Below are positions 32,397-42,138 of a stretch of 64,000 nucleotides of DNA, in pieces. Source of the DNA: Streptomyces griseocarneus (GTDB taxonomy: Bacteria > Actinomycetota > Actinomycetes > Streptomycetales > Streptomycetaceae); the NCBI GenBank assembly GCA_003674045.1, contig PENC01000012.1, positions 62,001 through 126,000 on the forward strand, read 5' to 3'. The notes beneath the pieces were generated by a model that did no database searches, was not told the DNA's origin, and was given only the letters and a program-made list of their open reading frames with translations. Each line of letters starts with the position of its first letter. The stretch's first letter is position 1. The position numbers were made by a program, and so were the translations under genes.

Positions 32397-32895
32397 GACC
32401 ACCCCCGACCCCGTCGTCCCCGTGCTGCCGCTCGTCGGCATCGGCACGGACACACACGCCTTCGAGGAAGGCCGTGAGCTGTGGTGCGGCGGCCTGCTCT
32501 GGCCCGGGGAGACCGGCCTCGCCGGGCACTCCGACGCCGATGTCGTCGCCCACGCCGCCTGCAACGCCCTGTTCTCCGCCGCGGGCCTCGGCGACCTCGG
32601 CGCCCACTTCGGCACGGGGCGGCCCGAGTGGGCGGGGGCGTCCGGGATCACGCTGCTCACGGAGGCGGCCCGCATCGTGCGCGAGGCCGGTTTCGGCATC
32701 GGCAACGTCGCCGTCCAGGTGATCGGCGTCCGTCCGCGTATCGGCAAGCGGCGCGCGGAGGCGGAGAAGGTCCTCTCGGAGGCCGTGGGGGCGCGGGTGT
32801 CGGTCTCCGGCGCCACGACGGACGGTCTGGGCTTCCCGGGCCGCGAGGAGGGCCTGACGGCCGTCGCGACGGCGCTGGTGTTCCCTCGGGGCTGA
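32386..32895 (+). CDS. ispF: 2-C-methyl-D-erythritol 2,4-cyclodiphosphate synthase
   Basis: 169 aa with GGAGGAGGG about 7 bases upstream, inside the end of ispD. Zinc ligands are Asp and His in GIGTDTHAFEEG and the His in LAGHSDADVVAHA. AGASGITLLTEA and VQVIGVRPRIGKRR complete the active site and trimer core. It cyclises CDP-ME-2-phosphate to MEcPP with loss of CMP. Co-translated with ispD as the usual IspDF pair. Confidence 0.96.
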   Translation: MASETTPDPVVPVLPLVGIGTDTHAFEEGRELWCGGLLWPGETGLAGHSDADVVAHAACNALFSAAGLGDLGAHFGTGRPEWAGASGITLLTEAARIVREAGFGIGNVAVQVIGVRPRIGKRRAEAEKVLSEAVGARVSVSGATTDGLGFPGREEGLTAVATALVFPRG

Positions 32896-32949
32896 TTTCG
32901 GGCTTTCCGCCCCTTCGGGGCATACGGTGGCCGGTGCAGGGCCGTCACT

Positions 32950-32985
32950 CCCAGCCGAGGTCCCAGCCGAGGTCCCAGCCGAGGG
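32950..32985. repeat. Three tandem 12-bp repeats
   Basis: CCCAGCCGAGGT occurs three times head-to-tail, the last ending GGG, just before the ribosome-binding site of the PPOX gene. It may be a regulatory iteron or simple slippage. Confidence 0.85.
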
Positions 32986-32999
32986 AAGGAAACCGCACC

Positions 33000-33407
33000 G
33001 TGTCAGCCGTACTCTCCGACGACCTGAAGAAGCTCCTCGACGACACGCCCGTCTTCGCCACCGTCGCGACGGTCCAGCCCGACGGCAGCCCCCAGCTGTC
33101 CGTCACCTGGGTCGCGCGCGACGGCGACGACCTGCTGATCTCCACGACGGTCGGCCGCCGGAAGGAGAAGAACCTGCGGCGTGATCCGCGGGTGACCGTG
33201 ATGATCAATCCGCACAACGCGCCGTATACGTACGCGGAGGTGCGGGGGTCTGCGACGCTCTCCACGGAAGGGGGCGCCGAGCTGATCGACGAGCTGGCGC
33301 GCAAGTACACGGGCAAGGACTACGCGGACTTCAATCCGGCGGCGGCGCAGGACGCTCCGCGGGTCGTGGTCCGCGTCACGCCGCGCAAGGTGGTCGGCTC
33401 GATCTAG
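33000..33407 (+). CDS. PPOX-class F420-dependent enzyme
   Basis: 135 aa from GTG 33000, with GGAAGG 10 bases upstream. The split beta-barrel flavin/F420-binding fold shows as VFATVATVQPDGSPQLSVTW, LLISTTVGRRKEKNLRRDPR and VRGSATLS. These F420-dependent oxidoreductases or FMN/heme-related proteins are numerous in actinobacteria; the substrate is unknown. It follows ispF by about 100 bases and may be read from its own promoter. A reverse type A repeat follows its stop. Confidence 0.88.
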   Translation: MSAVLSDDLKKLLDDTPVFATVATVQPDGSPQLSVTWVARDGDDLLISTTVGRRKEKNLRRDPRVTVMINPHNAPYTYAEVRGSATLSTEGGAELIDELARKYTGKDYADFNPAAAQDAPRVVVRVTPRKVVGSI

Positions 33408-33411
33408 ACGC

Positions 33412-33522
33412 GCCCCTTCAGGGGCGCGGGGAACTGCGCGACAAGCCCCCACCGGCCCGCAGTCGCCCGCGCAGCGCAAGAGGCAGCCCGGTAGGCGCGG
33501 GGCCGGGGGCGGAGCCCCCGGG
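33412..33522. repeat. Type A interspersed repeat, reverse orientation
   Basis: AGGGGCGCGGGGAACTGCGC, CAAGCCCCCACCGGCCCGC and a GGGGGCGGAGCCCCC hairpin. It lies between convergent genes and may end both transcripts. Confidence 0.78.
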
Positions 33523-33524
33523 GG

Positions 33525-34742
33525 TCAGTGCTCCGACGACTTGCCCGCGCCCACAGGGTCGCGCTCCGGCTCCGTCGAGGACTCGTAAAGGCGGATCTTC
33601 GGGACGGCCAGCCCCTTGCGCGGGGTCGTCGCGGACGACGGTGCCGCGGAGTTGCGCCGCATCTCGTCCATGCCCTTCAGGAGGGTCTTGCGCAGGCGCT
33701 TGCCCAGGGGGCGTTCCACGTACTTGTGCAGCAGCCACGCCGCGCCCAGCATCACGACGACCAGGCCCGGCACGAGGACGTGGGCGGGGATGCGGTCGCG
33801 CAGGGCGTAGATCACGGTCATGCCGATGTACTGGTGGATCAGGTACACGGGGTAGGTGAGCGCGCCCGCGGTCGACAGCCAGCGCCACTGGATGCGGTCG
33901 AAGGCGCCCACCGCGATCAGGCCCATCAGCACGAACGCGACGACGATGATCAGCGACGCCGGCCAGGTGGAGACCGTGTGCGTGGAGTTGTCCGCGACGC
34001 GCCGGGGGACGTGGTGCAGGGCGAGCAGCAGCGACATGCCCACGATGCCCCACAGCAGCCCGGTGGGCTTGAAGCGGTACATCAGGTAGAAGGCGATGCC
34101 CGCGACGAAGTACGGCGCGTAGAGCGGCATGGCCCACATCTGGAGGATCTTGTTGTCCGTGCTCATCGCGGTGAGCGAGGCGACGATCCAGATGCCGCTG
34201 AACAGCACGCACTTGCGGTAGGTGACGCCCGTGGCGACGACGATCGCGAAGAGTACGTAGAACTTCAGCTCGATGAAGAGGGTCCAGTAGACGCCGTCGA
34301 CGTCCCAGACGCCCATGCCGGTCTGGAGCATGGTCAGGTTGGTGAGGACCACGTCCCAGTTCTGCACCTGGCGCACCTGCGGCCACAGGGAGACCACGGC
34401 CGCGGTGACGAGGACCGCCACCCAGTAGGCCGGGTAGATCCGGGAGGCGCGGGAGACCACGAAGTCGCCCAGCGTTCTGCCCCACGTACTCATACAGATG
34501 ACGAAGCCGCTGATCAGGAAGAAGACCTCGACACCGGTCCACCCGTACTGGGCGACCGCGTGCGCGTTCGGGAAGATCTCGCGGGCGTCTCTGCCCCAGC
34601 CGCCGCGCAGGGCGACGTAGTGGAACATCACGACCATCAGGGCCGCGACGATGCGGAGCCCGTCCAGGACGTACAGCCGCGGTGCGGACTGCTGGACGGC
34701 TGCTCGGCCGCCATCGAGTTCACCTCGTCTGGCGAATCGCAT
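33525..34742 (-). CDS. Acyltransferase-3 family membrane protein (copy 1)
   Basis: 405 aa, about ten membrane segments. The family signature is clear: an N-terminal LDGLRIVAALMVVMFHY with the active histidine, then VEVFFLISGFVICMS and SRIYPAYW. The C-terminal 70 residues are basic and cytoplasmic. Such proteins O-acylate sugars, polysaccharides or antibiotics at the membrane. The next gene encodes a paralogue with the same motifs in the same order, so a tandem duplication is likely. No glycan cluster is adjacent. Confidence 0.92.
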   Translation of the reverse strand: MRFARRGELDGGRAAVQQSAPRLYVLDGLRIVAALMVVMFHYVALRGGWGRDAREIFPNAHAVAQYGWTGVEVFFLISGFVICMSTWGRTLGDFVVSRASRIYPAYWVAVLVTAAVVSLWPQVRQVQNWDVVLTNLTMLQTGMGVWDVDGVYWTLFIELKFYVLFAIVVATGVTYRKCVLFSGIWIVASLTAMSTDNKILQMWAMPLYAPYFVAGIAFYLMYRFKPTGLLWGIVGMSLLLALHHVPRRVADNSTHTVSTWPASLIIVVAFVLMGLIAVGAFDRIQWRWLSTAGALTYPVYLIHQYIGMTVIYALRDRIPAHVLVPGLVVVMLGAAWLLHKYVERPLGKRLRKTLLKGMDEMRRNSAAPSSATTPRKGLAVPKIRLYESSTEPERDPVGAGKSSEH

Positions 34743-34948
34743 GTCGTCCTCTCCGATTGGGGGTCCCTTTGACCGAAAGTCGGCTCATCCTACGCAGGCA
34801 CGTTCGCACGCATGCTGGCACAGGAAGCCCGGCATCGCCGTGACAGTTATCTCCTGTCTCTGGCGTAATTCCAAGCCCGGCCCCGCAAGCGATCTTGCGA
34901 GGGGCGGCGACTCGTCATGACGTTTCCCGGATGTCCGTACAAGGCGGG

Positions 34949-36109
34949 TCACCCGGACCTGATCTCCGCCGCGGCCCTGCGCAGACCGCGCCCGAGAGCG
35001 CCCGCCAGCGGACGCTCCACATACCGGTGTACCAGCCAGGCGGCCTGGAGCATTCCGGCGATCAAGGCGGGCAGCAGGACGTAGCGGGGCACCAGGCCGC
35101 CGCAGTGCCGGATGACCAGCCAGCCGAGCCGCTCGTGCAGCAGATAGAGCGGATAGGTCAGCGCCCCGGCGGCGGTGAGCCCGCGCAGGCCGAGCCGCCG
35201 GGTCCAGCCGAGCGACACCGCCGTCATCGCCAGGAAGAACAGCGTCAGCAGCACCGTCGTCGGCCAGTGCGGCACGTGCTGCCCCATGTGACCTTCCGCC
35301 CGCGCCTGTGCGTCCAGCAGCGTGTGCTGGGCGACGAGGAAGCAGCAGCCCACGATCAGCCAGTGGACGAGGTTCGGGCGGAAGCGGTGCATCAGGTGGA
35401 AGGCGACGCCCGCGATGAAGAACCAGCAGTCGTCCGGCATGAGCACCTGGTCGAGCACCGGATTGCGCACCGCCGCGGCCACCGCCCCCGCGCAGCCCCA
35501 GAGCACGCAGAAGCCCACCGCGCGCCGGTGGGTCAGTCCCCGCCAGGCGATCAGCGCGAAGAGCAGGTAGAAGCGCATCTCCACCCAGAGCGTCCAATAG
35601 ACGCCGTCGACGGAATCCACGCCCAAGGGTGACTGGAGCATTGTCAGATTGACGGCGGCATCCCTCGGACGGAGGGTTTCGCCCGTCGCGGGCCACAAAT
35701 GGACGGCGAGGGCCACGGCGACTACGCCGAACCAGTACGCGGGGAAGAGCCGTGTGACGCGTGACACGGCGAATTGCCCGACCGTCCTCCCCCAGCAGCT
35801 CATGCAGATCACGAAGCCACTGATCAGGAAGAACAGCTGCACGCCCAGCCAGCCGTAGGACGCGGGCAGGAAGGCCGTGGGGAAGACCGCCGCCGAGGGC
35901 CGCTCCCACACGCCGCTGCCGAAGGCCACGTAGTGATACGCCACCACCATCAGCGCGGCGAGCAGACGCAGGCCGTCCAGCGCGGCCAGCCGCCCGCGAC
36001 GGCCGCCGCCCTCCTCCCGCCGGGTCTCCTGGGGGTCCGTGGCGTCCGCGACGTCCGTGACGTCCGCAGGGCCGTGCTCCTGCTGTACCGGCAGAGTGGA
36101 GTGCAACAC
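34949..36109 (-). CDS. Acyltransferase-3 family membrane protein (copy 2)
   Basis: 386 aa; GTG 36109 is taken, though GTG/TTG alternatives within a few codons exist beside GGAGGG. Motifs LDGLRLLAALMVVAYHYVAF, LFFLISGFVICMSCWGRTVG and TRLFPAYWFG parallel copy 1, and both share NLTMLQ followed by the DGVYWTL block. An acidic/basic N-terminal tail of about 40 residues precedes the first helix. Same strand as copy 1, 206 bases apart. The two have diverged, so substrates may differ. Confidence 0.9.
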   Translation of the reverse strand: MLHSTLPVQQEHGPADVTDVADATDPQETRREEGGGRRGRLAALDGLRLLAALMVVAYHYVAFGSGVWERPSAAVFPTAFLPASYGWLGVQLFFLISGFVICMSCWGRTVGQFAVSRVTRLFPAYWFGVVAVALAVHLWPATGETLRPRDAAVNLTMLQSPLGVDSVDGVYWTLWVEMRFYLLFALIAWRGLTHRRAVGFCVLWGCAGAVAAAVRNPVLDQVLMPDDCWFFIAGVAFHLMHRFRPNLVHWLIVGCCFLVAQHTLLDAQARAEGHMGQHVPHWPTTVLLTLFFLAMTAVSLGWTRRLGLRGLTAAGALTYPLYLLHERLGWLVIRHCGGLVPRYVLLPALIAGMLQAAWLVHRYVERPLAGALGRGLRRAAAEIRSG

Positions 36110-36283
36110 CCCTCCAGGGGTTCGCGGCGGGCGTGGGGTTCGCTGTCGTCCGTTGCATTCGCTGTCGTGCTGCGGAAGTTACCATGCAAACTTATCGTTT
36201 TGCCGCAATAAGAAAATAACGGGCAAAGCGTTACGTCTTACGAACCAACCGGCCATGTGCTCAGCGCACCGCCCGAAGGCCAC

Positions 36284-36289
36284 TACCCT
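36284..36289 (+). promoter_or_regulatory. -10-like element for a leaderless cysS transcript
   Basis: TACCCT ends 6 bases before the GTG start of cysS, the spacing expected when transcription begins at the start codon. No ribosome-binding site precedes the GTG, which agrees. No good -35 is visible. Confidence 0.4.
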
Positions 36290-36295
36290 GGTTGC

Positions 36296-37690
<1,395 letters not shown>

Positions 37691-37756
37691 CGACCCTGCC
37701 CGCCTGCCCCGAGCGGCACGACGCGTCCTGAGGGACACTTTTCGTACGTACGTTTA

Positions 37757-37774
37757 CAAGAGCCCCGGCTCTTG
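37757..37774 (+). other. Hairpin in the rlmB leader
   Basis: CAAGAGCC-CC-GGCTCTTG is a perfect palindrome 25 bases before the rlmB start, preceded by CGTACGTACGT. It could be a weak terminator of cysS or an mRNA structure. Confidence 0.4.
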
Positions 37775-37799
37775 AGCAGTAGAAGAAACAGGTGCACCC

Positions 37800-38750
37800 A
37801 TGGCCGGCAACAGCCAGCGCAGGAACCGCCGCACGTCCAACAAGAAGGGCGCGCAGGTCGGCAGCGGCGGCCAGCGGCGCCGAGGCCTGGAGGGCAAGGG
37901 CCCGACCCCGCCCGCGAGCATGCGCAAGGGCCACAAGAAGAACCGCGTGGCCAACGCCCAGGCCAAGCAGGCGGCCCGCCGCCCCGCCCCGCGCCGGGGT
38001 GGTGCCAAGGGCCCCAACGAGCTGGTCGTCGGCCGTAACTCGGTCGTCGAGGCGCTGCGCGAGGGCGTGCCCGCGAACACGCTCTACGTCCAGCAGTTCA
38101 TCGACAACGACGAGCGCGTCCGCGAGGCGCTCAAGCTCGCCGGCGAGAAGGGCCTCCACCTCATGGAGGCCCCGCGTCCCGAGCTGGACCGCATGACCAA
38201 CGGCCTGAACCACCAGGGCGTGGTCCTGTCCGTCCCGCCGTACGAGTACGCCCACCCCGACGACCTCACCGCCCTGGCGTTCGAGGACGGCGAGGACCCG
38301 CTGATCGTCGCCCTCGACGGGATCACCGACCCGCGCAACCTCGGCGCGATCGTCCGCTCCGTCTCCGCCTTCGGCGGCCACGGTGTGGTCGTCCCCGAGC
38401 GCCGCGCGGCGGGCATGACCGCCAGCGCCTGGAAGACCTCGGCGGGCACCGCCGCGCGCACGCCGGTCGCGCGCGCGACGAACATGACCCGCACGCTGGA
38501 GGCGTACCAGAAGGAAGGCCTGATGGTCGTCGGCCTGGCCGCCGACGGCGAGGTCGAGCTGCACGAGCTCGAAGCGCTGGAGGGCCCGGTCGTCATCGTC
38601 GTCGGCAGCGAGGGGAAGGGCCTGTCCCGCCTCGTCGGCGAGACCTGTGACTTCCGTGTCCGCATCCCGATGCCGGGTGGCGCGGAGTCGCTGAACGCGG
38701 GTGTCGCGGCGGGTGTTGTGCTGTACGAGGCCGCGCGCCGTCGGATGTAG
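37800..38750 (+). CDS. rlmB: 23S rRNA (guanosine(2251)-2'-O)-methyltransferase
   Basis: 316 aa. A basic, disordered N-terminal extension of about 75 residues precedes the L30e-like substrate domain (LVVGRNSVVEALREG) and the SPOUT knot: ALDGITDPRNLGAIVRS, VVGSEGKGLSRL and the AdoMet-binding IPMPGGAESLNAGVAAGVV. It methylates G2251 in the ribosomal P-loop. Pairing with cysS is conserved in actinobacteria. A 19-bp terminator follows. Confidence 0.95.
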   Translation: MAGNSQRRNRRTSNKKGAQVGSGGQRRRGLEGKGPTPPASMRKGHKKNRVANAQAKQAARRPAPRRGGAKGPNELVVGRNSVVEALREGVPANTLYVQQFIDNDERVREALKLAGEKGLHLMEAPRPELDRMTNGLNHQGVVLSVPPYEYAHPDDLTALAFEDGEDPLIVALDGITDPRNLGAIVRSVSAFGGHGVVVPERRAAGMTASAWKTSAGTAARTPVARATNMTRTLEAYQKEGLMVVGLAADGEVELHELEALEGPVVIVVGSEGKGLSRLVGETCDFRVRIPMPGGAESLNAGVAAGVVLYEAARRRM

Positions 38751-38773
38751 TCGCTACCGCTCGACACGCGGTT

Positions 38774-38813
38774 CGAAACGCCGGAGGGCTGATTTCAGCC
38801 CTCCGGCGTTTCG
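38774..38813. terminator. Terminator after rlmB
   Basis: A 19-bp perfect stem from CGAAACGCCGGAGGGCTGA to its reverse complement with a TT loop, 23 bases after the stop codon. Confidence 0.92.
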
Positions 38814-38889
38814 CGTTTCATGGCCTTGACGGGTCTCGGACAGTTCGAGCCGGTCAAGGCAGTGTCCTAATCAGAAGTCACTCGGTTAG

Positions 38890-40482
38890 ATGAGTGTGGA
38901 CACCAGAACACCCCGCAAACCCACGGGGGGAAGCTCTTCCGGGTACGACGACCAGCCCGCGCTGAGTACGGTGAAAGTGCCGTCGGACCCGGCGCAGATC
39001 GTCGTCAACCATATGAGTTTCCGCGTGCAGCTCGCCCGGCCGCCGCGCCTCGCCCGCCAGTTCGCCGGGGTCGCCGACACGGCACAGCTGCCCACGGTCA
39101 AGGCCGCGGCCCGCCGCCGGGCCCCGGTGGTGTGGAGCGGCCGCACCCGGCCCGGCGACGCGGCGCCCACCGAACTCCTGCAGGCCGTAAGGGAATCCGC
39201 GCACCCGGCGGAGACCGCGGTCGGCGGCGACGCGGGCGCCACCCAGGTGCTGCCCCGCATCCGCGTGGACGATCCGCCGGCCACCGTCGTGGGCCCCCGC
39301 GGCCCTGTCGACGCCGGCGAGCTCGTCGACCCGGTGGGCCCCGAGACCCAACTCCTGCACGGCGTACGGGCGACAGGCAGCGCGTACGACGAAGACCTGT
39401 ACGGGGACGAGGAGTTCGAAGGCGACGAGGGCAGGCGCGAGCGCGGTGCGGGGGACGACCTGCGCACCGCGTACTACCCCGGGCGCAGGATGAACCTGGG
39501 CGTCGTCCTGCTGCCGCTGCGGGTCTTCCTCGGGCTCGTCACGATCTACGCGGGCATGGGCAAGCTCTGCGACCCCGTCTACTTCGACGGCGGCCGCAAG
39601 GGCTCCATGGTCACCTGGCTGACCTCGCTCCACCCGTGGGCCGTCGCCTCGCCGCTGCGGGACTTCGCGCTGGCCCACCCGGTCGGCGCCGGGCTCACGG
39701 TGGCCTTCCTCCAGATCGTCGCCGGTGTCCTCACCATCTTCGGCCTCTGGCAGCGGCTCGCCGCGGGCATCGGGGTGCTGCTCTCCCTCGTCCTGCTGAT
39801 GACGGTCAGCTGGCGCACCGTCCCCGTCTACGACACCCCCGACATCATCTACCTGGCCGCCTGGAGCCCCCTGGTCATCGCGGGCGCGCCGTTCTACTCC
39901 GTCGACGGGCGGCTCGCGGGCGAGGCGTGGCGCACGCTCGGGCCGCGCGCGCACCTGTGGGACCTGCGGCGGCGTGTGCTGCGCCGCGGGGCGATCATGG
40001 CGACCGTGCTCGTCGGCCTGTCCCTGATCGTCGGTTCGACGCTCGGCGGCGCGGTCCGCTCCTCCTCGACGGTGCGGACCCCCGGCCCGAGCGACCCGCC
40101 GGTGAACAACCTCCCCGGCTCACCGTTCCCGCAGGCCCCGGGGACCGGCTCGCCGTCCCACGCCAGGGGTTCGGCGTTCCCGGGCACACCGAAGCCGTCG
40201 GCGCCCGGTCACAAGACCGCCACCCCGTCGGCCACCACGCCCGCCGCCCCCGGCACCGCGCGGGCCCCGGAGAGCACGGCGGGCGCGGCCGGGCACCCGG
40301 GCGCGAGCCACGGCGTCCACTCCGCCCCGCAGACCCCGCAGCACCCGGCCGCTCCCGCGGCCCCGCGCAGCCCCTCCGGCTCGTCCACCACGAGCGGCTC
40401 CGGAGCGGGCGGCACGGGCTCCTCGGGCGGCTCGGGCAACGGCGGAACGTCGGGCGGAGCGCTGGGCGGCCTCCTGGGCTGA
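38890..40482 (+). CDS. DoxX-family membrane protein with long disordered tails
   Basis: 530 aa. Residues 1-200 are hydrophilic and low-complexity (TQLLHGV, acidic DEDLYGDEEFEGDEG). Next comes the DoxX region with about four helices (LGVVLLPLRVFLGLVTIYAG, GMGKLCDP, FGLWQRLAAGIGVLLSLVLL). A further helix near residues 370-390 is followed by a Pro/Ser/Thr/Gly-rich tail of about 140 residues ending in a Gly run. DoxX proteins are linked to thiol-oxidant responses in mycobacteria; here the exact role is unknown. The gene stands between two strong terminators. Confidence 0.87.
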   Translation: MSVDTRTPRKPTGGSSSGYDDQPALSTVKVPSDPAQIVVNHMSFRVQLARPPRLARQFAGVADTAQLPTVKAAARRRAPVVWSGRTRPGDAAPTELLQAVRESAHPAETAVGGDAGATQVLPRIRVDDPPATVVGPRGPVDAGELVDPVGPETQLLHGVRATGSAYDEDLYGDEEFEGDEGRRERGAGDDLRTAYYPGRRMNLGVVLLPLRVFLGLVTIYAGMGKLCDPVYFDGGRKGSMVTWLTSLHPWAVASPLRDFALAHPVGAGLTVAFLQIVAGVLTIFGLWQRLAAGIGVLLSLVLLMTVSWRTVPVYDTPDIIYLAAWSPLVIAGAPFYSVDGRLAGEAWRTLGPRAHLWDLRRRVLRRGAIMATVLVGLSLIVGSTLGGAVRSSSTVRTPGPSDPPVNNLPGSPFPQAPGTGSPSHARGSAFPGTPKPSAPGHKTATPSATTPAAPGTARAPESTAGAAGHPGASHGVHSAPQTPQHPAAPAAPRSPSGSSTTSGSGAGGTGSSGGSGNGGTSGGALGGLLG

Positions 40483-40499
40483 GGCCGCCGTCCTGGCAG

Positions 40500-40530
40500 G
40501 GCCCCGCATCCGTGGTGAGGGTGCGGGGCC
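40500..40530 (+). terminator. Intrinsic terminator of the DoxX-family gene
   Basis: GGCCCCGCA and TGCGGGGCC pair across 13 bases and are followed by TTTTG, 17 bases after the stop codon. Confidence 0.9.
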
Positions 40531-40571
40531 TTTTGCTTGTGCGGCTCTCGCCTACGAGCTCGGGTCGCCCG

Positions 40572-40667
40572 GTGATGTGGCGGCTGCGGGTGCGTTGTGG
40601 TTGCTCGCGCCCACGCGGCGGAGCCGCACAATGACCGCAGCCCCGCGCCCCTGAAGGGGCGCGGTGT
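40572..40667. repeat. Interspersed repeat, type B
   Basis: CGGCTGCGGGTGCGTTGTGG, TTGCTCGCGCCCACGCGGCG, GAGCCGCACAATGACCGCAG and CCCCGCGCCCCTGAAGGGGC. It lies at the end of the nucleotidyltransferase gene, between convergent genes. Confidence 0.8.
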
Positions 40668-41390
40668 TCAGTTGCCGAGTTCTCTCGCCACCTCGGACAG
40701 GTCCTTCGCCGTGTCGATGGCCCGCCAGTACGCCCCCTGCGGCAGCGGGTACCCCGCCAGCCGCCGCTCGCGGGCGAGCCGCGGGAACGTGGTGCGCTCG
40801 TGGTCGCCGCGGTCGGGCAGCAGGGCGGTGAAGCCGGGGGAGAAGACGTAGACGCCCGCGTTGATCAGATAAGGCGACGGCGGCGACTCGATGAAGTCGA
40901 GGACGTGCCCGAACTCGTCGGTCTCCACGGCACCCCACGGGATGCGCGGTCGGGCCAGCGCCAGGGTGGCCGTCGCGTCGCGCTCGTGGTGGAAGGCGGC
41001 CATGTTGCGGAGCGAGAAGCGGGTCCAGATGTCGCCGTTGGTGGCGTACCAGGGGCGGTCGGGGTGCGGCAGCGCGGCGGCGGCGAACTTCAGCCCGCCG
41101 CCGCGGCCGAGCGGTTCCCGTTCCACCACCGTGGTCATGCGGAGCGGCAGTTCGGCCGACACGAGCCACTCCTGGAGGACTTCCGCCAGATGGCCGCATG
41201 AGACGACCGCGTCGGTGACTCCCTCAGCGGCGAGCCAGGCCAGCTGATGGCCGATGATCGGGGTCCCGGTGCCGGGGATCTCGACCATCGGCTTGGGGCG
41301 GTCGTCGGTGTACGGGCGAAGCCGCGACCCTTGGCCTCCGGCCAGGACCACGGCTTGGGTGGGGTACGGATACGGGTGCGTGCCGGTCAT
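40668..41390 (-). CDS. Sugar-phosphate nucleotidyltransferase
   Basis: 240 aa from ATG 41390 (a GTG three codons earlier is possible). The N-terminal nucleotide-binding signature AVVLAGGQGSRLRPYTDDRPKPMVEI is split across residues 13-38, and GDIWTRFSL supplies the metal-binding Asp. INAGVYVFSP is typical of mannose-1-phosphate guanylyltransferase and glucose-1-phosphate thymidylyltransferase types. It is short, with no C-terminal beta-helix. It would make an NDP-sugar; which one is not clear. Divergent or downstream partners are absent. Confidence 0.9.
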   Translation of the reverse strand: MTGTHPYPYPTQAVVLAGGQGSRLRPYTDDRPKPMVEIPGTGTPIIGHQLAWLAAEGVTDAVVSCGHLAEVLQEWLVSAELPLRMTTVVEREPLGRGGGLKFAAAALPHPDRPWYATNGDIWTRFSLRNMAAFHHERDATATLALARPRIPWGAVETDEFGHVLDFIESPPSPYLINAGVYVFSPGFTALLPDRGDHERTTFPRLARERRLAGYPLPQGAYWRAIDTAKDLSEVARELGN

Positions 41391-41501
41391 GCCCCGCACG
41401 ATAGGCCGTGACCCGCGCGGGGGCGCGGACGGCGGAGCGGGCGCCGTACGGACGGCGCCCTTCGCTCGGTGCCGGCGGGCGGCAGGACCGCCGTACGGGG
41501 G

Positions 41502-41918
41502 TCAGCGGCCCTCGGCGACGCCGGAGGCGAAGGAGGTGTCGCAGACGGGTCGCGAGTAGCTCTGGGCCTGCTTGGGGCCGTACATGGCGGCGGCGGCGCG
41601 GCCGAGCGCGCGGGCCAGCTCGGCGCAGTGCCGGGCGAGCGAGGGGCGGCCGTTGGTCGCCGTCTGGAGGTGGGTGAGCGCGGTGCCCGGGCCCTTCACC
41701 TGGAGCTCGTTGAGCAGCGCCTCGCGCAGCACCTCGTGCGGGGCGCGGGCGGCCTTGGCCTGGGTGGAGGCGGTGTCCGAGGAAGCGGTGAGCACCTGCG
41801 AGTCCGAGCTCGGCGCCGCCCACGGGACGCGGGTGACCGCGAGGGTCCCGGAGAGGACGAGCACGACGGGGAGGACGAAGGCGAGTGTTCTGCCGATGCG
41901 GCGGGCGGCCTGGTTCAT
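41502..41918 (-). CDS. Small membrane-anchored protein of unknown function
   Basis: 138 aa. One N-terminal membrane segment (about 11-29: LAFVLPVVLVLSGTLAV) precedes an exported, Ala-rich domain with two cysteines (RHCAELA, RPVCDTS) that could pair. It is not a named family to me, but it occupies the conserved slot before msiK in Streptomyces. It lies about 110 bases upstream of the nucleotidyltransferase gene on the same strand. Confidence 0.75.
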   Translation of the reverse strand: MNQAARRIGRTLAFVLPVVLVLSGTLAVTRVPWAAPSSDSQVLTASSDTASTQAKAARAPHEVLREALLNELQVKGPGTALTHLQTATNGRPSLARHCAELARALGRAAAAMYGPKQAQSYSRPVCDTSFASGVAEGR

Positions 41919-42138
41919 GTGGCAGATGGTAGCGAGGCGTAATTGTATGGCGGCATTTAGTCACTCGGTCGAGCGAAGGAATTGGCGCCTTTATTGGTAC
42001 GCGTGTTGACGTACGGGCTCGAAAATCCAAGGAGTGTCGGGGTATTTAAGGACAGAGGGCGAGCTGGGGGGTATGTCGCTGTGCGTGACGTGTCGCCGCG
42101 GGGTGCCCACCCGAGCTCGTGGGCGCCCCGGTCGGACA

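Noticed and set aside
37741..37756. CGTACGTACGT as a regulatory repeat.
   Set aside because: Short, self-complementary simple sequence; no second copy or known regulator.
41919..42138. Possible small gene or promoter (TTGACG near 42007) between the hypothetical gene and msiK.
   Set aside because: No frame with ribosome-binding site and protein-like sequence; too little to call.
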